Shown here one piece after another: positions 6,677 to 14,658 of a stretch of DNA of 35,562 nucleotides. The notes under the pieces are model-generated. The model was not told where the DNA came from. It saw only the letters and a list, made by a program, of their open reading frames with translations, and did not search any database. Location of the stretch: NCBI RefSeq assembly GCF_001419695.1, contig NZ_LIRG01000035.1, forward strand, positions 1 through 35,562. The letters run 5' to 3'. The DNA is from Streptomyces prasinopilosus. Its GTDB lineage: Bacteria; Actinomycetota; Actinomycetes; Streptomycetales; Streptomycetaceae. How positions within the stretch are numbered: the first letter of the stretch is position 1; the number at the start of each line of letters is the position of its first letter. The position numbers were made by a program, and so were the translations under genes.

Positions 6677-8011
6677 ATGAGCCCTTCGATCCTGCAGCCG
6701 CTGGTGAGCGGCGAGACGTTCGCCTGCGACGAGACCGCCGACCTGCCCGGCGTCCACGGCGTGCCGGTGGCCCGTGTCGGGGTGTCTCCGGCCCTCCTGC
6801 TCCAGCTGGCTCTGCGCCGGCTGCGGGGCGCGGCCGTCCCGCAGGCGGTGTTCAGCCGGGCCGGTGAGCTCTTCGCCGAGGCCGAGCTGGCCGGCGAGCC
6901 GGCCGACGAGTACCGCCGCCGTGTGGTGGCCGCCACGGGCCTGCCGCACCGGGTCGTGAGCGACGGTCTGCGCAGCGTCCGCGACGGGCTGGCCCGGCTG
7001 GAGGAGAGCAACGCGCGGCAGCTGCCGGCGCCGGCGGCCCGCGTCCGGTGGGTGCCCCGTGGCCGGACCCTCGGGATCGTGACCCCGTCGAACCACGTCG
7101 ACCCGCATCTGACCTGGGCCCGGGCGCTGTCGCTCGGACTCGGCGTCATCGTGCGGCCGGGGACGCGCGACCCGTTCACACCGTTCCGGCTCGCGGCCGC
7201 CCTCCTGGCGGCCGGGCTGCCGCCCCAGTGCCTCTCCGTCCTCCCCGGTGCCCACGAACTGGGCGAGCGGCTCCTCGCCGCGACCGAACTGGGCATCGTG
7301 TACGGCGGGCCGGCCGCCGTGAGCCGATGGGCGGACCACCCCCGCGTGCTGGCCCGGGGGCCCGGCCGCAGCGCCGTGCTGCTGGACCGGCCGTTGTCAC
7401 CGGACGTCGTCGACGCGCTGGCCCGCTCCGTCGCCGCCGACGCGGGCGTCCGCTGCACCAACACGTCCGTGATCCGCACCAGCGGGGACCCGGCGGAGGT
7501 GGCCGATGTCCTGGCGGCCCGCCTGGACGCCGCGCCGAACCTTCCGGCGGACCATCCCGACGCCGTGCTGCCGACGGTCTCCGCGGAACAGGCCGAGCGG
7601 TTGCGTCACGCGGTCGCGGGCCTGGAACAGGCGGGCCTGCGGCGCCACTCGGCCGACGCCGGCCCGGTCCCGTTGCCGGACGGCTCGTACGCCGCGCGCC
7701 CGGTCGTGCTCAGCACGTCCGACCCCCGGCACCCGTCCCTCGGCACCGAGCTGCCGTTCCCCTTCGCCGTCGTCACGCGGTGGTCGGCCGCCGACGGCCT
7801 GGAGCCGTTCGGCCCGACGCTCGCGCTGTCGGTCCTCAGCGACGACCCCGGCCTTCCCCCCGCCGCCCTGGCGGAGCCGCGGATCCGGCGCGTCGTGGTC
7901 GGCGGGGCGGCCCCCTGGACGAGCGGGCCGGAACTCCCGCACGACGGCAGTCTGACCGGCTTTCTGCTGGAACCCAAGGCATTCCTCCCGGACAAGGAGC
8001 CGACCGGATGA
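6677..8011 (+). CDS. LuxC-like acyl reductase (aldehyde dehydrogenase superfamily)
   Basis: A 444-residue ALDH-superfamily protein resembling the LuxC acyl-CoA reductase group. A cofactor-side segment LGIVTPSNHVDPHLTW lies near residue 135, and the probable catalytic cysteine is Cys260 in GVRCTNTSVIR, which corresponds to the ALDH active-site loop. Such enzymes accept an activated acyl group as a thioester on the cysteine and reduce it with NAD(P)H to an aldehyde. It starts directly after the stop of the LuxE-like gene and ends in an ATGA overlap with an SDR gene. Acid activation, reduction to aldehyde and a further redox step is the natural reading of the trio. The overall sequence is divergent, so the substrate and the direction of reaction are inferred. 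Confidence 0.7.
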   Translation: MSPSILQPLVSGETFACDETADLPGVHGVPVARVGVSPALLLQLALRRLRGAAVPQAVFSRAGELFAEAELAGEPADEYRRRVVAATGLPHRVVSDGLRSVRDGLARLEESNARQLPAPAARVRWVPRGRTLGIVTPSNHVDPHLTWARALSLGLGVIVRPGTRDPFTPFRLAAALLAAGLPPQCLSVLPGAHELGERLLAATELGIVYGGPAAVSRWADHPRVLARGPGRSAVLLDRPLSPDVVDALARSVAADAGVRCTNTSVIRTSGDPAEVADVLAARLDAAPNLPADHPDAVLPTVSAEQAERLRHAVAGLEQAGLRRHSADAGPVPLPDGSYAARPVVLSTSDPRHPSLGTELPFPFAVVTRWSAADGLEPFGPTLALSVLSDDPGLPPAALAEPRIRRVVVGGAAPWTSGPELPHDGSLTGFLLEPKAFLPDKEPTG

Positions 8012-8700
8012 AGCACGTGGTGGTCACCGGAGCGTCCGGAGACATCGGCACCGCTGTCGTGGCCCGCGCCCTGGCCTCGGGAGCGGAGGTCCTCGCCCAG
8101 TTCCACACGCGGCCCCCGGCCCTTTCCCACCCGTCGCTGTCGTCGGTCCAGGTGGACCTGACCCGCGACGACGGTCCCGCCGGACTCGTCGCGGCGCTGC
8201 CGTGGACGAGCGTGGACCTGCTGGTCAACTGCATCGGCGGGGCGAGGCCGACGGCATACGCCGACCTGGACACCGCGCAGTGGCGGCACTGCATGCAGCT
8301 GAACGTCGAGGTGCCGTTCGCGGTGACGCGGGAGCTGCTGGGGCCGCTGTCCGCGGCGGCCGGCGCGGTCGTGAACCTGTCGAGCGTCGCGGCGTTCACC
8401 GGCGGGGCGTTCGGTCCGCACTACGCCGCCGCCAAGGCGGCCGTGGTCGGCCTGACCCGGTCGGCCGCCCGTGAACTCGGCGACCGGGGCATCCGGGTCA
8501 ACTGCGTCGCACCGGGGCCGGTCGCGTCGTCCATGACCGACTCGCTCCCCGACGACGTCCTCACCGGCCTCCTGGCCGCCACCGCGTTGCGGCGCGTGGT
8601 GGCGCCGGAGGAGGTGGCCGACACGGTGCTCGGGATCGCCGCCGCCACCGGCGTCACCGGACAGACGCTGGTCGTCGACGGCGGCCGGTTCCTGCACTGA
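8008..8700 (+). CDS. Short-chain dehydrogenase/reductase
   Basis: A 230-residue classical SDR with a Rossmann fold. The cofactor motif GASGDIG is at residues 8-14, NCIGG corresponds to the NNAG motif, the active-site serine lies in NLSSVAAF, and the catalytic pair is YAAAK (Tyr139, Lys143). PGPVASSM follows, as in FabG-like enzymes. It is coupled by ATGA to the LuxC-like gene. It may reduce the aldehyde, a keto-acyl intermediate from the KAS III/ACP branch, or oxidise a cyclohexadiene. There is no sequence basis to choose between these. Confidence 0.88.
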   Translation: MKHVVVTGASGDIGTAVVARALASGAEVLAQFHTRPPALSHPSLSSVQVDLTRDDGPAGLVAALPWTSVDLLVNCIGGARPTAYADLDTAQWRHCMQLNVEVPFAVTRELLGPLSAAAGAVVNLSSVAAFTGGAFGPHYAAAKAAVVGLTRSAARELGDRGIRVNCVAPGPVASSMTDSLPDDVLTGLLAATALRRVVAPEEVADTVLGIAAATGVTGQTLVVDGGRFLH

Positions 8701-8747
8701 GCTTGTTCGCACACACATCAGGTGTCCCACCTCTGGAAGGAGTCCCG

Positions 8748-9794
8748 GTGCTGCTTGTCTGCAGGGCTGTAGATGAGGAAGCGGTGCGCGAGCGCATACA
8801 CGCCCGCGTCCCGGCCGCGCACGGCACGACCATGTGCCGGATCGGCGATCAGCTGCTGGTGTACGTGCCGGGCGACCGGCTCGCGCCGGCCGACGCGCTG
8901 CACGAGTCCGGCCTGGTGCAGCGGGTGGTGACCGACCACTCCGACGCGCCGTTGACCGACCGGGCGGCCGCTCCTCTCGGGTCCATCGTCGGCCTCGGCG
9001 GGTCGGCGACGGTCGGCGGTGTCGACTTCGCGCTGATCGCGGGGCCCTGCGCGGTCGAGAGCCACGAGCAGATGTCCGCCTCGGTGGAGATGGCGAAGGC
9101 CGGCGGCGCCGTCGCGCTGCGCGGTGGCGCCTACAAGCCGCGCAGCTCCCCCTACAGCTTCCAGGGGCTGGGGGACGAGGGCCTGCGGATCATGTCCGAG
9201 GTCAGGGCGGAGTCCGGCCTGCCCGTCGTGACCGAGGTCGTCGACGCGGAGACGGTCGACCTCGTCGCCGAGCACGCCGACGTGCTCCAGATCGGCACCC
9301 GCAACGCACAGAACTTCACCCTCCTCAGGGCCGTCGGCCGGGCCGGGCGGCCGGTACTGCTCAAGCGCGGATTCGGGTGCACCGTGAGCGAGTGGCTGCA
9401 GGCGGCCGAGTACGTGCTCGCCGCCGGAAACCCCGACGTCGTGCTGTGCGAGCGGGGGATCCGGAGCTTCGAGCCGTCGACGCGGTTCACGCTGGACCTG
9501 AGCGCGGTGGCGGTGGTCAAGCACATGAGCCACCTCCCCGTCATCGTCGACCCCAGCCACGGGGTCGGCCACCGCCACCTGGTCAAGCCGCTCGCGCTCG
9601 CCGCCGCGGCGGTCGGAGCCGACGGGCTGCTCCTCGACATCCACCCCGACCCGGCGTCCGCGCTCTGCGACGGCGCTCAGGCGCTCGACCGGGAGCGCTG
9701 GTTCGACCTCGCCGGCGCACTGCGCGACGTCCTCACGAGCCTCGGGCGGGGCCTGACGCTCCGTGAGCCGGAGCCGGCGGGACACGTCGCATGA
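8748..9794 (+). CDS. 3-deoxy-7-phosphoheptulonate (DAHP) synthase, type I beta
   Basis: A 348-residue DAHP synthase, condensing phosphoenolpyruvate and erythrose 4-phosphate as the first step of the shikimate pathway. It has an N-terminal ferredoxin-like regulatory domain (about 1-75, MLLVCRAVDEEAVRERI) and then the barrel. Motifs are IAGPCAVES, GGAYKPRSSPYSFQG, IGTRNAQNF, LLKRGF and IVDPSHGVGHR. Primary-metabolism DAHP synthases in Streptomyces are normally type II, so this type I beta copy is likely pathway-specific and raises chorismate supply. GTG 8748 is chosen because GGAAGGAG lies 5 nt upstream and the N-terminus matches the family; an in-frame TTG at 8703 is less likely. It follows a 47-nt gap, one of the few real gaps in the operon. 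Confidence 0.92.
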   Translation: MLLVCRAVDEEAVRERIHARVPAAHGTTMCRIGDQLLVYVPGDRLAPADALHESGLVQRVVTDHSDAPLTDRAAAPLGSIVGLGGSATVGGVDFALIAGPCAVESHEQMSASVEMAKAGGAVALRGGAYKPRSSPYSFQGLGDEGLRIMSEVRAESGLPVVTEVVDAETVDLVAEHADVLQIGTRNAQNFTLLRAVGRAGRPVLLKRGFGCTVSEWLQAAEYVLAAGNPDVVLCERGIRSFEPSTRFTLDLSAVAVVKHMSHLPVIVDPSHGVGHRHLVKPLALAAAAVGADGLLLDIHPDPASALCDGAQALDRERWFDLAGALRDVLTSLGRGLTLREPEPAGHVA

Positions 9795-10882
9795 CCCGGC
9801 GTCCGGACGTCGCCGTGATCGGCGGCGGAGTCATCGGCCTCGCGGTGGCGTGGCGCTGCGCCCAGCGCGGGCTCGACGTACACGTCTTCCACGACGAGAT
9901 CCCCGGCACGGCCTCCGCGGTCGCGCCCGGCATGCTGGCACCGGTGAGCGAGGCGGACTTCCCCGATCCGGCCCTGCTGGCCTTCGCCCACGAGGCGCGT
10001 CGCGCATGGCCCGCGTTCGCCGCGGAACTCGCCGCCGCGAGCGGGATCGACCTCGGGTACGCGACCGACGGGCTGCTCCTCGTCGCCCACTCCGCCGAGG
10101 ACCGTGCGCGGCTGGCCAGGATGTACGCCTTCCGGGAGGGCTACGACGTCCCGTGCGAGAGCCTGGACGCCGACGGACTGAGGGCCCGGGAGCCGCTGCT
10201 CGCGCCCGAGTGCCGGGGCGGCGGTTTCGCCACCGAGGACCACCACGTCGACGCGCAGCGGGTCCGGACCGCGTTGCGCGCCGCCGGACGGGCGCTCGGG
10301 GTCCGCTACGTCGACCGGCGCGTCCGGTCGCTCGACGAGGTCTGCGCGGGCTCGGTCCTCGTCGCCGCCGGGGCGTGGTCGCCCGAGCTGCACGAGTGGC
10401 CGGTCACGCCGGTCCGCGGCCAGGTGGTGCTGCTGCGGGATCCGTCCAAGGGCCCCGGACTCCGGCACGGCATCCGCGGAGTGGTGCGGGGAGGGCCCGT
10501 CTACCTCGCCGGCCGGGACGGCCACGAGACGGTCGTCGCCGCCACCCTGGACCACGCGGGCTTCGACGTGCGGCCCTCGGCGCGGGCCACCGAGTCGCTG
10601 CTGCGCAAAGCGGTCGCGCTCGTGCCGGCGCTGGCCGGGCACGAGGTGGCGGCGACACGGGTGGGCCTGCGGCCCGACACCCCCGACCACCTGCCCGTCA
10701 TGGGTCCCGTCCCCGGCCGCTCCGGCGCCTACGTCTGCACCGGGCACTACCGGCACGGCTTCCTGCTCGCGCCGGTCGCGGCGGACCTGATGACCGCGCT
10801 GATGCTCGGTGGCACCGACGGGATCCCGGCGGCATTCGCACCTCAACGGTTCCGATCAACGAAGGAAAGCACGTCGCGATGA
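9791..10882 (+). CDS. FAD-dependent amine oxidase, glycine-oxidase (ThiO) like
   Basis: A 363-residue flavoprotein of the DAO/glycine oxidase family, which oxidises a primary or secondary amine to an imine and releases H2O2. The N-terminal dinucleotide-binding motif GGGVIG is at residues 11-16. VAPGMLAP and a C-terminal GLRPDTPDHLPVMGPVPG then YVCTGHYRHGFLLAP are characteristic of ThiO. Thiamine genes (thiS, thiG, thiE) are absent, and it overlaps DAHP synthase and the exporter by ATGA, so a biosynthetic role is more likely than thiamine synthesis. It could oxidise a glycyl unit attached by an ATP-grasp ligase, or supply glyoxylate or an imine. Both options are inference. Confidence 0.82.
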   Translation: MTRRPDVAVIGGGVIGLAVAWRCAQRGLDVHVFHDEIPGTASAVAPGMLAPVSEADFPDPALLAFAHEARRAWPAFAAELAAASGIDLGYATDGLLLVAHSAEDRARLARMYAFREGYDVPCESLDADGLRAREPLLAPECRGGGFATEDHHVDAQRVRTALRAAGRALGVRYVDRRVRSLDEVCAGSVLVAAGAWSPELHEWPVTPVRGQVVLLRDPSKGPGLRHGIRGVVRGGPVYLAGRDGHETVVAATLDHAGFDVRPSARATESLLRKAVALVPALAGHEVAATRVGLRPDTPDHLPVMGPVPGRSGAYVCTGHYRHGFLLAPVAADLMTALMLGGTDGIPAAFAPQRFRSTKESTSR

Positions 10883-12273
10883 CCACACCCACCGTGCGAA
10901 CGAGCCCGCCGACGAAGCGCGGGCCGCTGACCGGATGGCTCGACCCGGCACGTCTGCTGAACGTCGCCTGGCCGGTCTACATCGAGCTCATGTCGGGTGT
11001 CATCGCCAGCATCATCACGGTCGTGTGGATCGCCCGGCTCGGAGGGCCCGCGCTCGCCGCCGTGACCATGGCCGCCACGCTCGAGAACGTGCTCATGAGC
11101 GTCGTCCTGGCCGTCAGCGGGGGCACGACGATCGTGCTGTCGCGCGCCGTCGGCGCGAGCGAGTACGGGCGCCTGCGCCCGGTGCTGCGGGCCGCGTTCC
11201 GCATCACCCTCGTCGTCACCGCGGTGATCTGCGTGGTGCTCTTCGTGCTGAGGGAGCCCCTGGCGAAGGTCATCCTCGGCTCGGACGAGGCGTCGGCGGT
11301 CCGGCTGTCGGTCGACTACCTCACCGTCGCGGTGCCGGGCATAGCGGTGTTCTACGGCCAGCACCTGGTCGACAGCACGTTCAAGGCCAAGGGGGACACG
11401 CGCACGCCGATGCGCATGGCCATCCTGTCGAACCTGATCCTCGTCGTGGCCGACCCCGTCCTCATCTTCGGGTGGCTGGGCGCCCCCCGGCTCGGCGTCA
11501 CCGGGGCGGCCCTGGCCCTGGTCGCGTCGCGGGCCGTCACGCTGGCGGTGACCTGGTGGCTCTACCGGCGGTCCCCGCTGGTGCGGGACATGACCGCCGC
11601 CCCGGAGGCGCCGAAGACCCCGGGACCCGGCCCGGTCCGCGAGATCCTCGCCGCCGGCCTGCCGCTGGGAGTGGACTTCCTGGTGCGGATGGCCGCCGGC
11701 ATGCTGATCGTCGGAGTGGTGGCCCGTTTCGGAACGGACGAGGTCGCCGCGTACGGGACCGTCACGCGGACGCTGCTGTTCCTCACCATGGCGGCGTACG
11801 CGATGCGCCAGGCCGCCACCATCATCGCGGCCCAGGCGAACGGCGCCGACGACGCCGTGCTGCTCGCGGCGAGCCGCTCCTCGTCGGTGCGTCTCGGCAT
11901 CGCCTGGTCCGTGCTCGGCGGACTGGCGGTGCTGCTCCTCGGCGGCCTCGCGGTGGACGCGGTCACGGGCGAGGCGGCCATCCGTTCCGCGGCCTACGGC
12001 CAGATCCCGTGGCTCTCGGTCTACATCGCCCTGCTGCTCTGCAACGTCACCCTGAGCGGCATCTTCCTCGGCGGCGGGAACGGCAAGGCGCTGGCCACCT
12101 CCACCACGGTCGGCGCGGCCCTGCAGCTCTGCCTGGCACCGCTGCTCGTCCTCACCCCCCTGGGCCTGACGGGGGCGTGGATCGCCATGATCATCAACGC
12201 CGGGACGCAGACGACGGTCCTCCTCGTACTGGCGGCCCGGCAGACCAACGAGACCAAGGAAGTTACGGCATGA
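10879..12273 (+). CDS. MATE-family multidrug/natural-product exporter
   Basis: A 464-residue membrane protein of the MATE family, which exports cationic or polar compounds using an ion gradient. About twelve hydrophobic segments are visible in two similar halves. The first starts at LLNVAWPVYIELMSGVIAS (from about residue 32) and the second at ILAAGLPLGVDFLVRM. A KAKGDTRTPM loop lies between them, as is typical. It is coupled by ATGA to the genes on both sides, so it is made with the biosynthetic enzymes and is the most likely exporter and self-resistance determinant for the product. Confidence 0.9.
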   Translation: MTTPTVRTSPPTKRGPLTGWLDPARLLNVAWPVYIELMSGVIASIITVVWIARLGGPALAAVTMAATLENVLMSVVLAVSGGTTIVLSRAVGASEYGRLRPVLRAAFRITLVVTAVICVVLFVLREPLAKVILGSDEASAVRLSVDYLTVAVPGIAVFYGQHLVDSTFKAKGDTRTPMRMAILSNLILVVADPVLIFGWLGAPRLGVTGAALALVASRAVTLAVTWWLYRRSPLVRDMTAAPEAPKTPGPGPVREILAAGLPLGVDFLVRMAAGMLIVGVVARFGTDEVAAYGTVTRTLLFLTMAAYAMRQAATIIAAQANGADDAVLLAASRSSSVRLGIAWSVLGGLAVLLLGGLAVDAVTGEAAIRSAAYGQIPWLSVYIALLLCNVTLSGIFLGGGNGKALATSTTVGAALQLCLAPLLVLTPLGLTGAWIAMIINAGTQTTVLLVLAARQTNETKEVTA

Positions 12274-13283
12274 ACGCGCCCGTGGCACTCGGCATCGCGT
12301 CCCTCGCCCACGTACTGGGTGAGCCCTGCGACGTCGCCGAAACCGCCCCCTCCTACGTCGACGACCCCGACCGGGTGATCCGCTGGGGGTACCGCACCTT
12401 CCACCGGGCCGCACCGGGCGTCGGCCAGACCCGCATGGCTGCGGACGCCGCCCGGCAGGCCCTCGACGCCGCCGGTCTGCGGGCGTCGGACATCGACTAC
12501 CTGGTCGTGGCCGACAGCGGAGTCCCGGAGTACCTCAACTGGGACGCCTCCGCGGCGGTCGCCCGCGAACTCGAACTGGGTACGACACCGACCCTGCTCG
12601 CCACGCAGGGGTGCGCGTCCGCGGTGACCGCACTCCAGCAGATCGCCGGGCTCATGGCGGTCCGGGACGACATCCGGCGCGTCCTGCTGGTCGCGGTCCA
12701 CCGGGTCAGCGAGGCGCACATCAACCGGATGCGCAACAACACCTGCCTCGGCAGCGACGGGGCCGCCGCCGCGGTGGTCCAGCGCGGACACGGCCGGCTG
12801 CGGTGGCTGGCGACCGACCAGATCGTGGACCCGCGCTACGTGGACTTCTTCCGGGTCGAGTACGGCGGCAGCGCCGCTCCGGTCGGCGAGAACCTCGAAG
12901 TGGACCAGATGGCCCTGGTCCACCGGCACTTCCGTCGTGAACCCGAGCAGCTCGCCCAGTTCGTCAAGGACGTCGACCACCAGGTGGCCGCCGTCGTGGA
13001 GCGCGCCTGCGAGCGGGCCGGCGTGCCGTCGTCTCAGATCCGGCGCCTGATCTACCTGAACGACAACCAGCACTCGCTGGCCGGGGTCGCCAAGGCGACC
13101 GGGATCCCGCTGGAGAGGACGAACGCGGAGCTCGCCGCCGAACTGAGCCACGTCGGCTGCGCCGACCAGCTCATCTGCCTGAGCGTCTACGACTCCCGGG
13201 ACGAGCTGGCCCCCGGCGACCTCGTGGCGCTCGCCGGCCTGTCCGGGGGCATGCAGTGGTTCTGCACCCTCGTGCGCGTCTGA
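12270..13283 (+). CDS. Ketoacyl-ACP synthase III-like protein with altered active site
   Basis: A 337-residue thiolase-fold protein of the FabH/KAS III group. The nucleophile is present as Cys115 in TQGCASAVTAL. In FabH the other catalytic residues are His in HQAN and Asn in GNTS. Here the matching stretches read LNDNQHS (263-269) and SHVGCA (293-298), so Leu263 and Gly296 occupy those positions. Nearby His268 and His294 might substitute. Such changes occur in KAS III relatives that transfer acyl groups or use unusual substrates. With the ACP encoded next door it may load or extend an acyl unit, for example joining an aryl thioester to a malonyl unit as PqsD does, or transfer an acyl group to a heteroatom. 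It is coupled by ATGA to the exporter gene. Confidence 0.85.
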   Translation: MNAPVALGIASLAHVLGEPCDVAETAPSYVDDPDRVIRWGYRTFHRAAPGVGQTRMAADAARQALDAAGLRASDIDYLVVADSGVPEYLNWDASAAVARELELGTTPTLLATQGCASAVTALQQIAGLMAVRDDIRRVLLVAVHRVSEAHINRMRNNTCLGSDGAAAAVVQRGHGRLRWLATDQIVDPRYVDFFRVEYGGSAAPVGENLEVDQMALVHRHFRREPEQLAQFVKDVDHQVAAVVERACERAGVPSSQIRRLIYLNDNQHSLAGVAKATGIPLERTNAELAAELSHVGCADQLICLSVYDSRDELAPGDLVALAGLSGGMQWFCTLVRV

Positions 13284-13296
13284 GAAGGGGACGGAC

Positions 13297-14628
13297 ATGA
13301 CGACGAACACTGCCCCCGGCCGCACCGACGACCTGTCGTGGGACGACGGCCGGACCGCGGTACTGCGGCTCCCGAACGAGCTCCCGCCCGGCCGGGGCGT
13401 CCCGGCGGTCGTGCTGCTGCACCCGTTCGGAGCCTGGGACCGGGACGCCTTCCTTCCCGCCGAGGCGTCCGGGAACGGCCCGGTCCGCCTGTTCGACGAC
13501 CTGGGTGCCGCCCTGGTCCGGGCCGGACTCGCCGCGGCCGCGTTCGACACGCGCTTCCTGAGCGAGGACCACCACGGCGGCGCGGGCTCACCCCGGTTCA
13601 CGTTCACCGGCCTCGTCGACGACGCGGTCCGGGTCGCCGAACGGACACGGGCCCACCCCGACGTGGACGGCGACCGCGTCCTGCTCCTGGGCGTCTCGAT
13701 GGGCGCGGAGGTGGCGGTGGCCGCGGCGGAGCGCCTCGGGGGCGAGAGCCACCTGGCGGTCGTCGCCCCCAGCGCCGAGGCGCGTCCCGTGTTCCAGCGG
13801 TGGATGGGCCTGGACCGGCGTCTGGAATGGCTGAGCACGGGCGGATTCACCGGCGCGGACGGCAGCGTCGACCTCGCCGCGGCGAAGGCCGACGAGACGG
13901 GGCGCAGCGGCTGGTGGGAGGACTTCGACCTGGTCGACCGCTTCGGCCCGACTGTCGACCTCGAACTGCTGCGCGCCGAACTCGCGCTGGAGTACGACAC
14001 CTGGGAGCGGCAGGCGCTGGCGCACGGCGACGAGTCGGCGCCCGCCTCGTTCTGGCGCGACTGGTTCGCGCAGCCCGCTCCGCACCGCCGACTGGCCGGG
14101 CTCACCGGCCGGATCACGATCCACGTGGGCGCCGAGGACTGGACGACGCCGCCCCGCCAGGCCCACCTGCTGCACCGCGCGGCGCTCGCGCACGGCCTGC
14201 GGTCCGAGCTGACGGTCCATCCGCGGCTCGGGCACCTGATGTCGCCCCGCTCGGCCGGGGGCCGGCGCACCTACGGACCGTTCGACCCCGACTTCCTGCG
14301 GGCCCTCGTCGCCTCGGCCGACGCGGTGCTCCGCCCCGACCCGTCCCTGCGAACCGACCACCCGACGAAAGGCCGCCCCATGGAGAAGCTCACCCTCGAC
14401 GAGCTGATCGAGCTGCTCAACGAGTGCAACGACTACGAGAATCCGGTCGATCCGACGCCGGAGGTCCTCAACCTCACGTTCGACGCCCTCGGATACGACT
14501 CGCTGACGCTGCTCAACGCGATCTCGAAGCTGGAACGCCGGTACGGGATCGAGCTCCCCGAGTCCGTCACCTCCGACGCGAAGACACCGCGCGAGCTCCT
14601 CGCGGTCGTCGACAGCCGCCTGGCCTAG
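13297..14628 (+). CDS. Alpha/beta-hydrolase fused to acyl carrier protein
   Basis: A 443-residue ORF with two parts. Residues 1 to about 345 form an alpha/beta-hydrolase: VVLLHPFGAWD gives the oxyanion region, Ser134 in GVSMGAE is the nucleophile, and the late acid and base are probably Asp in GAEDWTTP and His in RLGHLMSP. Residues 362-443 form an acyl carrier protein with the phosphopantetheine serine at Ser402 in LGYDSLTLL. The hydrolase start has GAAGGGG upstream. Within the ORF, an ATG at 14380 is preceded by GAAAGG at a proper distance and would give an 82-residue ACP with its serine at position 41, the standard ACP layout. The locus may therefore make a fusion, a free ACP by internal initiation, or both. 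The hydrolase could release or edit the ACP-bound intermediate. Confidence 0.85.
   Translation: MTTNTAPGRTDDLSWDDGRTAVLRLPNELPPGRGVPAVVLLHPFGAWDRDAFLPAEASGNGPVRLFDDLGAALVRAGLAAAAFDTRFLSEDHHGGAGSPRFTFTGLVDDAVRVAERTRAHPDVDGDRVLLLGVSMGAEVAVAAAERLGGESHLAVVAPSAEARPVFQRWMGLDRRLEWLSTGGFTGADGSVDLAAAKADETGRSGWWEDFDLVDRFGPTVDLELLRAELALEYDTWERQALAHGDESAPASFWRDWFAQPAPHRRLAGLTGRITIHVGAEDWTTPPRQAHLLHRAALAHGLRSELTVHPRLGHLMSPRSAGGRRTYGPFDPDFLRALVASADAVLRPDPSLRTDHPTKGRPMEKLTLDELIELLNECNDYENPVDPTPEVLNLTFDALGYDSLTLLNAISKLERRYGIELPESVTSDAKTPRELLAVVDSRLA
14380..14628 (+). other. Possible internally initiated free-standing ACP
   Basis: This is a candidate internal translation start within the hydrolase-ACP ORF. 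ATG 14380 follows a GAAAGG ribosome site. The product would be 82 residues starting MEKLTLDELIELLNE, exactly the span of a discrete acyl carrier protein, with the pantetheine-bearing serine at residue 41. It is recorded separately because the upstream hydrolase reads through without a stop, so the sequence cannot decide between fusion and dual products. Confidence 0.45.
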
Positions 14629-14658
14629 CCCCGATCCGAAGAGCGGAGAACACACGAC

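Noticed and set aside
8703-8747. TTG start at 8703 for the DAHP synthase
   Set aside because: GTG 8748 has a GGAAGGAG ribosome site and gives the family N-terminus; the upstream 15 codons are not family-like.
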